Part shown: one piece after another, positions 30,731-45,744 of the stretch | How positions within the stretch are numbered: the stretch's first letter is position 1 | How the letters are laid out: the number at the start of each line of letters is the position of its first letter | Source of the DNA: Thamnaconus septentrionalis | Lineage: Eukaryota > Chordata > Actinopteri > Tetraodontiformes > Monacanthidae | Assembly: GCA_009823395.1 (NCBI GenBank) | Contig: CM020501.1 | Location: forward strand, 19,535,861 to 19,599,860 | DNA length: 64,000 bases | Direction: 5' to 3' | Notes under the pieces: model-generated | What the model saw: only the letters and a program-made list of their open reading frames with translations | Told to the model about the DNA's origin: nothing | The model's database searches: none | Program-made: the position numbers and the translations under genes

Positions 30731-30779
30731 TTCAGGCGTGTTGGAGAAAACTCTGGAAGTTTCCGCGCCGTTTATAAGG
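30731..30779 (+). promoter_or_regulatory. dnajb1 heat-shock element and TATA box
   Basis: GAA at 30746, GAA at 30756 and TTC at 30761 fall on a 5-bp register, the last two forming GGAAGTTTCC, a perfect head-to-head HSF site. An upstream TTC at 30731 keeps the same register. TTTATAAGG (30771-30779) is a TATA box about 105 bases before the ATG. Hsp40 genes are HSF1 targets. Confidence 0.7.
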
Positions 30780-30883
30780 AAAATCTCCCGGAGTGAGTGG
30801 AGTCACAGCAGTCGGACAGTTTTCACCGGGGAGTGCGTGAGGTTGGCGGGCAACAGCCACCCGGATTGGTCAGGAACGGAAAA

Positions 30884-32120
30884 ATGGGAAAGGACTACTA
30901 CGACATTCTGGGAATTCAGAAAGACGCGTCGGAGGACGACATCAAGAAGGCTTATCGCAAGCAGGCGCTGCGATATCACCCCGACAAGAACAAGTCGCCG
31001 GGAGCCGAGGACAAATTCAAGGAAATCGCCGAAGCCTACGACGTTTTGAGCGACCCCAAGAAGAAGGACATCTACGACCGCTTCGGAGAGGAAGGTAAGT
31101 TTCACCGAGTGTCGAGCCGTGCCATGAGGGAGGGAAGGCGGCGAGGGGAGCGAGGGTGTCGGGGTGGCGCGAGCTTCACAACAGCGAACTTTACGACTCT
31201 GTTTTGTGGGCAAGTACGCGAGTTGAACAATGGGAGGTTAGAAAAAAAAAATACAATTTGGAACCAGCACTAAACTAGTAGAGGGACGTTTGTGTTGTCC
31301 CGCTCGGGTGTCATGGCGCTGCCAGGCTGAACCAGGGCGCTCCGTCCTCCTGGTGTTCCCTCCACAGAGGCGAGGCTGGGAAACTGGTTCTGCGTTGATG
31401 CCAAAGAGGAATTAACCAGAGTTCATACACAGGGAAAAGAAGCTGCTGCTGCTGCTGTTTGGCTGCGTGACGTCGCTGTGGCGGCTTCGCCTCTCTGGTG
31501 GAGGTGGTGGTCAACTGACAGCAGTTGGTTGCCTCTTTATAAGGTGCATTCCAGCGGCTTAACCTCGCTGCTGTCACTCACACATGGGGCCAGTCGGTAG
31601 TTCGGATCCAAAGCCCCGGACAGGTGCGACCAGCGCGGTCGCGCTTTCCGCCACAGCACCGGCAGTCGTAACCCGGGGGGCGGGTTGCCGCTAAAAACAT
31701 TCCGCGTGTGTGAGAGTAAAGGCGATTGATCCGTTGTCATGGCAGCAGCAACATTGCTTACGTCAACATCACAGCGGCCCTCGTACGTCTAATTTATGCA
31801 GATGAAACGGAACAATATCTAACATGGATAATCTTCATCTCACTCTAAGAACGAGCTATTGTGGAATTATATTTGTTTAAAAAAAAAAAGAAGAAGAAGC
31901 TGTGCTTTGATTTATTCACTGTCCATGACTTGATATGTCACAGGGCTTTTTGTTAAATCGTAAACCAAGTTTGGTCTCAAATACATTAAATCAGTGATTG
32001 TAATGACATTTTTAAATAAGACTTGGATGGTCACTATAAAAGTGCTGTGGTCAATACAAAATATACTACATAACTGTCCTTGTTTACAAAAAAGCTTCCT
32101 TTTAAAATAGATGCTGGTGC

Positions 32121-32162
<42 letters not shown>

Positions 32163-34831
32163 TGTGTTGAAATAATTCTGGTCAACATTATTTGTAAAAG
32201 TGCTCGACGATGCTACTTGGACAGTTCTAAGCGGCAGTTGAGAAGGAGGCTGTTGTGCGTTCGTGGTATGAGAGTCACTGCAGTTACAGCTGCAGAATTT
32301 TGTAGGTTTGTGCCACATTTTGTAATGCAGGTGTGTGCAAACATTAGGGCAGAGTGTTACCGTGCTACAAAATTAGAGCGTATCGTGGCCATAGTTTGCT
32401 ACATTACTTGAAAATATTTTGTGCCCCGCCGTCACACACACAGTCCAAACTCCAAAGACGTTACGCACGTCAGGTTAACTGACTACACTAAATTGTCCGT
32501 AGGTGAGAGTGTGGGTGGTTGTTGGCACTCTGCTTAACTTTTGGCAAAGGGTGTAACCTGCCTTTCACAGGGGAGTGGTGACAGGTGGGATTGTCTCCAG
32601 CACCAAAAAATGAAAAAAAAAAAAACATTCAACACTCAAGTGTCCATCTCAACGATGTTTAACCGTCTCACTGGCAGGCAACTTGTACCAAGCACAGACA
32701 GGTTTGGAACAAGTCTTGCTCAGTGTGCATGCTCGTCCAGGAAATGGCCTCATTATATACAGTAGATTCATCTTCAAATGCAGGTGTGTTCATTTAGCTT
32801 GTTGTCTTTAAATTAATTGATTAATTCATTTTCAATTGACCTTAAATCACATGTTTTCTACATATGCCATGATGTATTTTTTCCTCCTGTGGTGGGTCAC
32901 CAGAACACTCCATCCATCTGCTCCTGCTCCGGCCCCTCTGTCAAATTTTACAACCCACTGCGGCCCCACCAGTGACAAAGTTTGCCCAGCAGCCCTTACT
33001 AAACTAATCCCACGTGTCCCACAGGTCTGAAGGGTGGAGGAGGCCCCCCTGGTGGTTGCGGTGGCGGCGGCGGCGGTCCCGGCAACTTCAGCTACACCTT
33101 CCAGGGCGACCCTCATGCCATCTTCGAGGAGTTCTTCGGTGGTCGGAACCCCTTCGGCCAGTTCTTCGGTGGCCGCAACGGAGGCCTGGACGAGGACATG
33201 GACACCAACGACCCCTTCACCCGCTTCGGGATGGGGGGCGGCGGCGGCGGGATGGGGGGCGGCTTCCCTCGCTCCTTCAGCTCGGGCATGGGAGGACTGG
33301 GCGGCCACGGCAGCATGGTCAAGAAGCAGCAGGACCCCCCTGTGGTCCACGACCTCCAGGTGACCCTGGAGGAGGTCCTGTCCGGCGGCACCAAGAAGAT
33401 GAAGATCTCGCGCAAGCGGCTCAACCCGGACGGCCGCACGATACGCAGGGAGGACAAGATCCTGGAGGTGCAGATCAAGAAGGGCTGGAAGGAGGGAACC
33501 AAGATCACCTTCCCCAAGGAGGGCGACGAGACGCCCACCAACATTCCCGCCGACGTGGTGTTCGTGCTGAAGGACAAGCCGCACCCAGTGTTCCGGCGCG
33601 ACGGCTCCGACATCATTTACCCGGCCAAGATCTCACTCAGAGATGTGAGTTTTCCTTTTGTTTTCCTTGTTATTGGTTGTCCAGGGCGACACGGTGGTGC
33701 AGTGATTAGCACTGTCGATGGACGGTCGTACACAAAACAAATAGAACAACACTGATTGGTTGATTGATTGATCTGTTTATTTAAGTGTAAAACACTTTGG
33801 TGCCCAGCCATCATCATATTAGAGACTGACAAAGCAAAACACAACACAACCTTTCAAAAACAAAATAGGAGAGAAGCAAATAAAACGGTTTGGCAGATGG
33901 GATACAAAAAGAAGAAGAAAACAACGTAACAGCAACAGTAGACAGACTAAACAACAACAGCAACAACCTGCTCGCATTGGTGGTTGCCACAAGGATTTGA
34001 GACGGTGCGAGTGAATCTTTCCATCTAACTCACGCTTGTGCCACCGGTGTAGGGATACTGGCAAATTGGCAAAATAATTTTTAAAAATATTTCTTTTTAA
34101 ATTTTATATTTTGTTGCTGACAAACTTCCGATCTGATTCGTGGATCAGAAGTGCGCTCGTAGTTAAAAAAAAAAAGAGAGAGAAGAGAGAGAGGGAGAGA
34201 GAGAGAGACTGGTGGGCCACAGTAAGTTTGACAGATGGGTATACAGTATGTACAGTATAAGTTTCTTTGAAACCCCACGGTATTTAGCTCTTTATTGAGA
34301 TGGCTCTTAAAACGCTGAAAAAATGGGTGAAATGCAGCTATTTTATAACTTTCCAACTATTAATATAATTCCATCAAGTTCGGCTGGGCCGGTTTAAAAA
34401 GCGGGCTGCTTATGGCCCCCGGGCCGTAGTTTGACCGTGCCTGGCTTAGATAGGTTAGAGAGGTTTGAGGTGATTAATCAGGAGAGAGACGTCACAGACG
34501 TCTTTGAAACACCCAACACACATTCTGTCTATCGTTCTCTATTAACAACCCTCCCGTCTTTCCTTTTTTTACCCCCCCCCCCCCTCCTCCTCCTCAGGCC
34601 CTGTGCGGCTCCACGGTCAGCGCGCCCACCCTGGAGGGCCGCACGCTCAGCGTGTCCACCACGGACGTCGTGCAGCCGGGGACCAAGCGCCGCATCTCGG
34701 GGGAGGGGCTGCCGTACCCCAAGCGGCCCGAGCGCCGCGGCGACCTCATCGTGGAGTACGAGGTCCGCTTCCCCGAGAGGCTGAGCCAGAGCGCCCGCGA
34801 CACCATCGCTCAGGTGCTGCCGCGCTCGTGA
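30884..34831 (+). CDS. dnajb1: DnaJ (Hsp40) subfamily B member 1
   Basis: This is a class B J-protein that delivers unfolded clients to Hsp70 and stimulates its ATPase in cytosol and nucleus. Exons: 30884-31094, 33025-33644, 34598-34831, in phase, 354 residues (human 340). Seen: J domain at residues ~1-70 with [11 protein letters not shown] and the essential HPD in RYHPDKNK; a Gly-rich linker with GGGG runs and the [11 protein letters not shown] motif; C-terminal substrate domains with [27 protein letters not shown] and [18 protein letters not shown]. The Gly-rich linker carries extra glycines, which accounts for the greater length. The start is fixed by the J domain. The gene is divergent from tecr, as in human 19p13.12, and has heat-shock elements upstream. 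A long GC-rich exon 2 contrasts with the AT-rich introns. Confidence 0.97.
32127..32158. repeat. (ATT)n microsatellite
   Basis: A pure ATT run in dnajb1 intron 1. Confidence 0.9.
32440..32605 (+). mobile_element. Degenerate SINE body
   Basis: CTAAATTGTCCGTAGGTGAG, then GTAACCTGCCT and TCTCCAGCACC, follow the body of the SINE at 40845-41219 with many changes. It lies in dnajb1 intron 1. Confidence 0.65.
32826..32992 (+). mobile_element. hAT-like element, right-end fragment
   Basis: Matches the right half of the 5178-5549 element (TTTTCAATTGACCTTAAATC ... AAAGTTTGCCCAGC). Here the internal CATCCATCTGCTCCTGCTCC words are retained. It lies in dnajb1 intron 1, ending shortly before exon 2. Confidence 0.75.
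33682..33725 (+). mobile_element. SINE head fragment
   Basis: AGGGCGACACGGTGGTGCAG followed by TGATTAGCACTGTCGATGG is the tRNA-like head (A box) of the SINE at 40845, broken off early. dnajb1 intron 2. Confidence 0.75.
34260..34443 (-). mobile_element. hAT-like element, inverted left-end fragment
   Basis: Reverse complement of the left half of the 5178 family, ending GGGCCGTAGTTTGACCGTGC. dnajb1 intron 2. Confidence 0.75.
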
Positions 34832-35167
34832 ACCCTGAGTTCCTGAAGCACCCGGAGCTCCTGGAGCACCTTGAGAACCCGGAGCTCCTGCAGCACCTGC
34901 ACGACCACCTCAGGACTTTCCTACGACCACACACTTTATTTTTTTGGTGCCAAGGACATTTTTTTTCTTTTTCTTTTTTTGTTTATTTTGCGGACATTAA
35001 TGTGGTGCTAAAAAAAAACAACACTAATCGTGCGACCCCCCCCCCCCACCACCACCACCACCACCCCTGAGTAATCTGCTTACCCCTGCAGCATTTCACA
35101 GGCTAAAATGTATATATGGCTGATATTGTTGGTGTCGATGAGTAGATTTATTTTTCATTTGGATGAG

Positions 35168-35173
35168 AATAAA
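35168..35173 (+). promoter_or_regulatory. dnajb1 polyadenylation signal
   Basis: AATAAA about 340 bases after the stop; a second AATAAA follows a few bases later. Confidence 0.65.
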
Positions 35174-35249
35174 GTGTATAAATAAATGTCTGTTTTTTTT
35201 CCTGTGGGAAGCGTTTGTTATAAAGATTCTCTTCAAGAAGGTTGTTTGA

Positions 35250-36170
35250 GGTTTGTTTGGTTTTTTATTTGAAAATGACAAAGGATTGTTTCATGATTTA
35301 TTTATTTTTTTGCCTCATCGTGATCATGATGATTTTTTTTATGAGTCACTTGTAAAATGCTTTCCTTGTCTGGATAAATAAGAGTTACACGCTAATTTTG
35401 CACACTCGCAAGTGAAAAGGCTCGAAGGCAGAGTTTTGAAATTGTTGAAAACCTGCCGAGAGCCGGATAAGATAAAGACTTTGTCTCCACTCTCTCCTCG
35501 TTTTATCAGTCTGGACAGAGTGGCTTCTCTTTTCTTGCACAAATATTTTGTTTTGTAAATTCAGCATTTAAAAAAAAAAAAAAAAAAAGTGTATTAAAAA
35601 AAAAAAAAAAAAAAAAAAGCTTCATTATCATACTTTAAGGTCAACCTACTTTGCCTCCAATGGATGTGTTGGTCTGTAGAGAACCCGCGCAGAACCCATA
35701 CAGACATGCAAGAGGGGCCCGGCGATGAGACAGTGCAGCTAATTGCACCACGCTGATCACCTGTTTCTCTCTATAGAATAATTATTATTAAAAAAAGTAT
35801 TGGTATAAGTGCTGTGTGAAAACAGATTTGGCTAATTGGATTAGCAGCGCTTAGCTAGTTGCTAGTTGAAAACTAGGAGGGGGAACCACATTGCAGTGTT
35901 GTAGTCAAGACAGCACAAACCGAGACCAAGATATCAATCAGGACTAGAGAGCATCAAGACCAAGACTGTATATATGAAAGAAAAATAACAACAAAAGAAA
36001 ATATGACTAGTATTACTAATGACCACTTGGTCTGTTTGTTTGCTGCAATTAGCATTGCTAGCAACAGCTAACAACCTGACCCCCCTGGTATTAACAAGGC
36101 ATTTTTTTCCACACAAAATGACATTCACTGGAAATTCTTTGTAAACCCAACATCCATCTTGGTTACATGA
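35250..36170. other. Intergenic, no gene seen
   Basis: AT-rich sequence with two poly-A runs near 35570-35618. No coding similarity. Confidence 0.5.
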
Positions 36171-36175
36171 CTTAA

Positions 36176-36295
36176 AGGTCCAGTGTGTAAAATTTAGCTT
36201 GATTTTTATATTATTTTTTAAATTGGTTAAAAGCTTGTCATACTGCCCACAAATACATTAATACCGGTGTATTCTTGCAGTACAAAAAAAGTCAT
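36176..36295 (+). mobile_element. MITE end, AGGTCCAGTGTGTAAAATTT family
   Basis: Shares its terminal 20 bases with the element at 52088-52278, and its inner sequence (AAAAGCTTGTCATACTGCC) with the inverted end of the copy at 60414-60717. Only one end is present. Confidence 0.7.
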
Positions 36296-36305
36296 TTGGT
36301 TTTCC

Positions 36306-36475
36306 GATATTAGACATTGAAGCACATGTTTTCTACATATCCCACGATATATTTCTTCCTCCTGTGAGGTGGGTCACCAAAACACTCCATCCATCTGCTC
36401 CTGCTCTGGGTCTTCTGGCAAATTTTACCACCCATAGTGGTCCACCTCTCATAAAACCTTGCCCAACCCTGACTT
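36306..36475 (+). mobile_element. hAT-like element, right-end fragment
   Basis: TAGACATTGAAGCACATGTT through to CCTTGCCCAACCCTG matches the right half of the 5178 family. It abuts the MITE end just before it. Confidence 0.75.
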
Positions 36476-37136
36476 AAACACACACTGACAGTCACTTGAA
36501 TCCCCTTCCTTCCTCATTCTGTCGCTGGCTTTGAACGTCAGGAGGTCATCTTCGCTAAGTTTAGATAACTGGACACATTGAGTTGGTGCCATGTGACTGG
36601 GCTGACAAACTACTTGTCTGGAAAACCAATTGGAACGTTCAGCCGTATAGGTCAAGTGAGTGTAGATTCTGTGAAATTAACCTAATTTAGGGAAATAATA
36701 AATGCGGTCCTTACGTACGTCCTGCTGGATTTGTCTTGAGCATGATGCATTTCAGATTTTTCTTTTAAAAAAAACAAGGGTGTTTGATGCATAGCCAGGG
36801 ACACACGGACACGGAGGCTTTATGCAGTCTGAAGTCACGAGCTGGCTCATCAGAACAGAACACAGGCAGGAGGAGAAAAAAGGGGGGCTGGGAAACAATC
36901 CTGTGTGGTCCGCTTAAGAAGCACAACAGCAGAGACAGTCTCACTTTCTGCCGAGCCAAAAACAAGACAACCGCCTTGCAAAACAGTCACGCCTTTGTAT
37001 TGATTCTTTGTGGAGTTTAAGTTTATCAGCTGACTAATCTAAAGAAAAGACTTTTTGGGTTTTTTTTTGTTTGTTTTTTTCTTACAATGGTTTTCAATAG
37101 AACTGTTCTTTTTCTGTGGTTTGTTTGAATTTGGAC

Positions 37137-39753
37137 ATGATGATGAAGATTCTTCTCACCTTCAGTCTTTGCTGCATCACTGGTGGGTAATGGTACATTT
37201 CCCCTATTGAAAACAACAATAATAATTTGCTTACAAATAACTTGAAATTTGTTTGTGTGTTGTCAGTGCAATTTGGCTAATACGGATAAACCTTAAGTAA
37301 AATGAAAGTAAAGCCAAAAACGTGTAGTTTTGGTTAAGTGCCGAAAAATCTAACTTGTCTAAAAACTAATATTTGATTGTACAGCATGTGTATTTTATTA
37401 AGATGCTACAACTAACCGTCACTGAGGCAAAAAAAAAAAAAAAAAATCAGATTTAGCAGGAAACAAATTTCTGGTCAGAGAAAGAAGTGTTTAAGTATAT
37501 GAAATACATTTCAGTAAAAGCATGTTTCCAATTGTTCCTTGCAAGCATATTTTTGAGTCAGACAGCAGCCGGACTGACTGAATCACAAGCTGAACTTTTT
37601 TATTTAGCCAGGCAAGCAATTAAGAACAGATTCTTATTTACAAGTGCAGCCTGAAAATACTGCATGTCACCAGCAATGGAACAGTGTTCAAAGTATATGC
37701 AAAGCACATATACCACACACTGTGCTTGATTACAAGATCAAATGATCTTATCCCGGGACAATGGCGCCACTGTTTCTGCGCTGGTTGCGCTGGTGTTTCA
37801 CGCCTTGTTGCTCTTTTCTGTCCTTATTTAGCGCCATCAATGCCACTATACAGTTGAATTTGCAATTTCTCAAAAGTCAAATCAGCTCGAACCGACGACT
37901 GACGGCGGGATTAGTTGAGGTGGGAACGTGGCTGTTTGCTGGAAGACCCTCCGGGGCCTCGGAAGCATGAGATAAATAGCAGCTGGAGATAGAATTTAAA
38001 AACTGGCTGAGCAACTTCATTCAAATGAATGGGCTGCCATATTGGAGTCTAGGGGGGCCTGCATGTGGGACGTTCAGGGGTCCTTCATTCGGTCCAAGAC
38101 GAGATAATTCGCTCTAATTCAATAAAGCCGCATTCCTCGGGGCTAAGTCCTTCCTCGACAGATAATACTGTTTTTATTTCTTTCTTTTTCTTATTCCGCC
38201 TGCAGACTTGTTGTCGTGTTGCTGTAAATTCTCCTGATTATCGTGTGACATCTGTGTGTGCATCTCGTCTCCAGTAACACGTCCAGTCTTATCTCATGCA
38301 TACACACCACATATTTACGGACCCTCTCTGTCTGAAAGCCTCCACTGTTCCCCCCGGAGCTCCTCATGAGGCCGCCCCGGACACTGGAGCAGCAGCAGGA
38401 ATTCTGCCTGGGAGCAGCCTCCTCTCCGCCACCGCCCCGCCCCCGGTCACCCTGCCCACCTCTGAGGGCGCCACCAGCACTGCCCCGCCGCCGGTGGCCG
38501 GCAAACTCAAAGGTAGCAGCCGGAGTATATATACACATATATATATATACATATATGTGTATATATAAATGTCCCATCGTCCCATCCCATATATGCATTT
38601 TTGTGACAATTACATATTATCTTCCTACGCTAAAAAAAATAACGCTCACATTTTTTACCTATGGGTAAGTGTGAGCGCAAAGCATGATGGGATATATTGC
38701 CGGGTTAGTGGCCCTCAGTTGTACACTACTTTTAGCGATGCATTGTGGGATACATCGGGCGGACTGTACAGTGAATACCGATGGTCGCCACGAAGAAATG
38801 GCGTAGCCCCTATATAGTGCACTATGCAGTCAGTGGGGGGCGCTCTCTGACACAGCCTTTGTCGTGGCTAATTATTATCTTTGTTCCTAAAATATACTAA
38901 ATTCATAAAAAATCTCAGTGAATCTGACCTTTTGAAGTTTTGAAGGTTTTTGTTTGTGTGACAAGAAAATTAGTGTTGTGGGGAGCAAGGTGTTGGCTCC
39001 GCCCCCTGAGCCCGCCCCATTCCCGCCAGCAGGAGGCTGTGAACGCATGGCTAAATATACTATTTTCTGGAGCTCTTGGAAAATAACTTCAGCAAGGCTG
39101 CTCCAGTGCACTCTGGCAATGAATTGGGAATTGACCGATTGCCGGAACTTTAAAATAAATTCAAATTGAACAAACAGCGTTTGGGAATGAGAGAGTAAAA
39201 AGATCATAGGCTTCATTTTGGCAATTATGCAGATAAAATGTACAATGCTTGTGTGTTATTCAGGTCTGTCTGACAAAGTGAATTAGTTTGCGTCTTACAT
39301 TAATCATGTGATATAAAGAGATGCTTTCAGACACATGTGACACACAGGAAGTCCCGCAACTCTTTGCTTGTTTTCCGAGGATCATTTCCAGCCGATGATG
39401 TTTGTTTGTTTGCCGCAGTTAGCATAGCTGGCAGCAGCTAACAACCTGACATTAACAAGGCATTTTCCTCCACACAACTCCTCCACATCTTTGTCTACTG
39501 CACATAGATACATATATATAATAATGATTTGGTTTTCCTACCCATGGAACGGTTCTCATATGTTTAAGAATATGCATAGGGCAATGAGGAACTTGCTCCT
39601 AGTTAGCTGCCAGGATCGTTTGTAGCTGATGATGTTTGATTGCGTGTCTGCAGAAACCACAGTGGTCATCATTGTGTCTGTCAGCCTGGCCCTGCTGGTC
39701 TGTGCCATCATACCCCTCATATTCTATGGCCACTGTCGTACCAGCCCAGGTAA

Positions 39754-39806
<53 letters not shown>

Positions 39807-40045
39807 CTAATGCAGAGACACGTTAACCAATTTCTCTCGTCTCTTTTAAAAGCTCAGAGCAAACCTGTGGGGAACAACCCTGAGGTGGGTGTCAATGTAT
39901 TTCGGGATGTCTCTGCCCCCCAACCTCTGCTAACTCGGTACCTTTGACTTTCTTACAGGCTGGTGGCTGTGAGCAGAACACAGACACAGCCTCCTCCAAT
40001 CAGACGGCAGCGGCTCAAGACGCAACGAACGAGTCCAACTCTTAG
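37137..40045 (+). CDS. Receptor-like gene with signal, stalk and membrane exons but no Ig exon
   Basis: Function unknown; I read it as an Ig-less relative of the CD300/pIgR-like genes that follow. Exons: 37137-37182 (MMMKILLTFSLCCIT signal peptide, phase 1 out), 38339-38512 (Pro/Thr/Ala-rich stalk), 39654-39749 (membrane helix VVIIVSVSLALLVCAIIPLI), 39853-39884, 39959-40045. Every junction is in phase, giving 144 codons. No V-type Ig exon was found between 37182 and 38339, although each neighbour has one there. The tail ends at TAG (40043-40045). Directly after it the same frame reads QYAAVYQELNPKSLD to TGA, and that TAG sits in a possible acceptor (ACTCTTAG|CAG), so an alternative 3' splice site could give the tyrosine tail. 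The AATAAA at 40218 supports a real transcript end. It could also be a decayed pseudogene, or the signal exon may belong elsewhere. Confidence 0.5.
38626..38860. repeat. Probable interspersed repeat
   Basis: Contains a partial hairpin (CGCTCACATTTTTTACC / GGGTAAGTGTGAGCG) and the words GCATGATGGGATATATTG and TATATAGTGCACTATG, which look like a common fish interspersed repeat. I cannot name the family. It is in the intron between the stalk and membrane exons. Confidence 0.4.
39753..39803. repeat. (CA)n microsatellite
   Basis: CA run beginning a few bases after the donor of the membrane exon. Confidence 0.9.
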
Positions 40046-40217
40046 CAGTATGCCGCCGTCTACCAGGAGCTCAATCCCAAAAGTCTGGACTGAGGCCTCT
40101 TTGCTCTGCTTTGAATGAATACAAGAAATAGTGTGCACAAAAAAAGAAAAGTGTGCACATAGTGAACCTGACAGGTCAGATAAAAAGTTTTGCAAGGAAA
40201 AAAAAAACATGGTCGTG

Positions 40218-40223
40218 AATAAA
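40218..40223 (+). promoter_or_regulatory. Polyadenylation signal of the Ig-less receptor gene
   Basis: AATAAA about 170 bases after the TAG and about 130 after the alternative TGA. Confidence 0.6.
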
Positions 40224-40318
40224 GACAAACTTGTGGGCGAACTTGTTCTTCTTCACTTGTCTTTCTGAACAAATCCTCTCTTCTTCAATAGCTGATTTGT
40301 TATTAGACATCAGCAACA

Positions 40319-40498
40319 GTGTGGATGATGATGGTGATGATGTTGATGATGGTGATGATGGTGATGATGATGATGTGATGGTGATGTTGGTGGTGGTGGT
40401 GATGGTGATGATGATGATGATGATGATGGTGATGATGGTGATGGTGATGGACATGATGATGACGGTGATGATGATGATGGTGATGGTGATGGTGATGG

Positions 40499-40530
<32 letters not shown>

Positions 40531-40541
40531 GTGATGATGAT
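40319..40541. repeat. Imperfect (GAT/GGT)n array
   Basis: About 220 bp of GAT and GGT triplets, read as poly-His or Met/Val in chance frames. Downstream of the Ig-less receptor gene. Confidence 0.9.
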
Positions 40542-40774
40542 AACACACGTGCTTTTGTGGCAGGACCACGTAGTGCACATGTTGTCAAACTGGTCTGTTC
40601 TGCTCCCCACATCACACAGCTTCTCCCTTCTTGGAGGAAGCTGTCTTCATGAGATGTTGTGTGATCTTGAACTGCGATCTGCAGGTGGCGCCACTGTACA
40701 TGCATTACAATTGACTAGGATCGCCCAACTGGCCGCCAACAACAAAACACTCAGGGACAATCACGACAACTTCC

Positions 40775-40776
<2 letters not shown>

Positions 40777-40844
<68 letters not shown>
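40777..40844. repeat. (AAT)n microsatellite, interrupted by the SINE
   Basis: About 22 AAT units precede the SINE; the same triplet resumes immediately after it at 41220-41244. Confidence 0.95.
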
Positions 40845-41219
40845 GGGCGACACGGTGGCGCAGTGGTTAGCGCTGCCGCCTCACAGCAAGAAGGTCGTGG
40901 GTTCGATTCCGGGGCCCGGGCCTGTGACCTTTCTGTGTGGAGTTTGCATGTTCTCCCCGTGTCTGCGTGGGTTCTCTCCGGGTTCTCCGGCTTCCTCCCA
41001 CAGTCCAAAAACATGCATGTGAGGTCAATTGAATATTCTAAATTGTCCGTAGGTGTGCATGTGAGTGTGAATGGTTGTTTGTCTCTATGTGGCCCTGCGA
41101 TGAACTGGCGACTTGTCCAGGGTGTACCCTGCCTTCGCCCTAAGACAGCTGGGATAGGCTCCAGCAGACCCCCGTGACCCTGAATTGGAATAAGCGGGTA
41201 TAGAAGATGGATGGATGGA
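40845..41219 (+). mobile_element. tRNA-derived SINE, full-length
   Basis: The head has a pol III A box (TGGCGCAGTGGT) and B box (GGTTCGATTCC, 40900-40910). A conserved body follows (GTTCTCCCCGTGTCTGCGTG) and a 3' tail ATAGAAGATGGATGGATGGAT. That tail matches the end of the LINE at 7630-8612, as expected if the LINE machinery moves the SINE. It is inserted inside an AAT array. Fragments lie at 13860, 32440 and 33682. Confidence 0.9.
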
Positions 41220-41244
41220 TAATAATAATAATAATAATAATAAT

Positions 41245-42378
41245 GTTTTTATCATTTTGCTCCTACTATCACCTGAGCAGGAGAAGTCAATTCGTTGTTG
41301 TTGCATTCGTCCCTTCAATAAGAACCAATAACAATTCATCAATCAATCAACACATCAAGTTGTCTTTGAGGTCACAAACCAGTAAACAGGTGCAATATCC
41401 AGCTCATCACACCAGTGAACTGTGTCCGTTTCCTCTCCTGCTCCAGTGGATTCTGACTGTCTGACTGAGAGCTTTCTTCAGTTTGAGTTTCTCACAGGGG
41501 CTTGCTTTAAACACTCCGCCACGACCACCACCCTCGTTCTTCGTTTCTTTACTTCTTTTTTTGGACGGGGCTGCTAATTTATTGACCGTCTGGTTTTAAG
41601 CACAACTTTTACTTCCTCATCCGGTCTCGGATGTGCACGACACATTCATTCTGCCAGGGGACCTCACGCTGTGTGGCTTCTGAAGAACAGACGCGCGCGC
41701 GCGCGGACACACACACACACACACACAGACACACACACACACGAAACATACATGATAATGTCTTAAGTTCCATCTCTGCCAGATAGCTGAAAAATGCTGC
41801 ACAGAGGACAGATTTTGACTTTTCACAGATACTGGACATGCAAATCTACTTTGTTACATGTTTTGTTTGTTTTGTTTCTTTCTTTCTTTCTTTCCAACCA
41901 ATACAGCAGTAAAGAAAGCAAAAAAAAATGAATCTGAACACAAAATGATGTGAAAGCAGTGAGACTTGTGTCAACGCTCACCAACTGAAAGCACAGTCAG
42001 CATACTAAAAAAAAAAACAAAGAGTTGGTGAGAAGTAAGTGACAGCGATGCCGCCTCAACCCCTCCCCTGACCACCATTATAATCTTATTTGCTCATTTC
42101 TTCTTTGTTGAGAAACACAGGTTTCACTTCTACTTCAAAAAAAAATTCAATAGAAGTGAAGCGGGTCGGAAAACAAGGCGTGGAGCTGCATCAGTCAAGA
42201 CTAGAGGGTGTTAGAAGAAGACGTCCCCACGCCTCAACTTCTGAGAGACATCACAGATGCGTTTACCAAAATGCTCAGCGAGCGCCAAAGCATGACGACA
42301 CGCGACAGGTGTTAGATGAATGCAAAAGCTCTCGGAGATAAATCAGTTGAAATGAAGACTGACACGCCAGCGATCAGG
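41245..42378. other. Intergenic upstream of CD300-like gene A
   Basis: Holds a GCGCGC/CA compound repeat at ~41693-41743 and a TTTC run near 41876-41895. No coding segment recognised. Confidence 0.45.

Positions 42379-45744
<3,366 letters not shown>

Noticed and set aside
40303..40578. Poly-His / Asp protein frames
   Set aside because: Produced by the GAT/GGT repeat downstream of a polyadenylation signal.
40845..40920. tRNA gene
   Set aside because: A and B boxes are present, but the sequence continues into a SINE body and does not fold as an obvious full tRNA.
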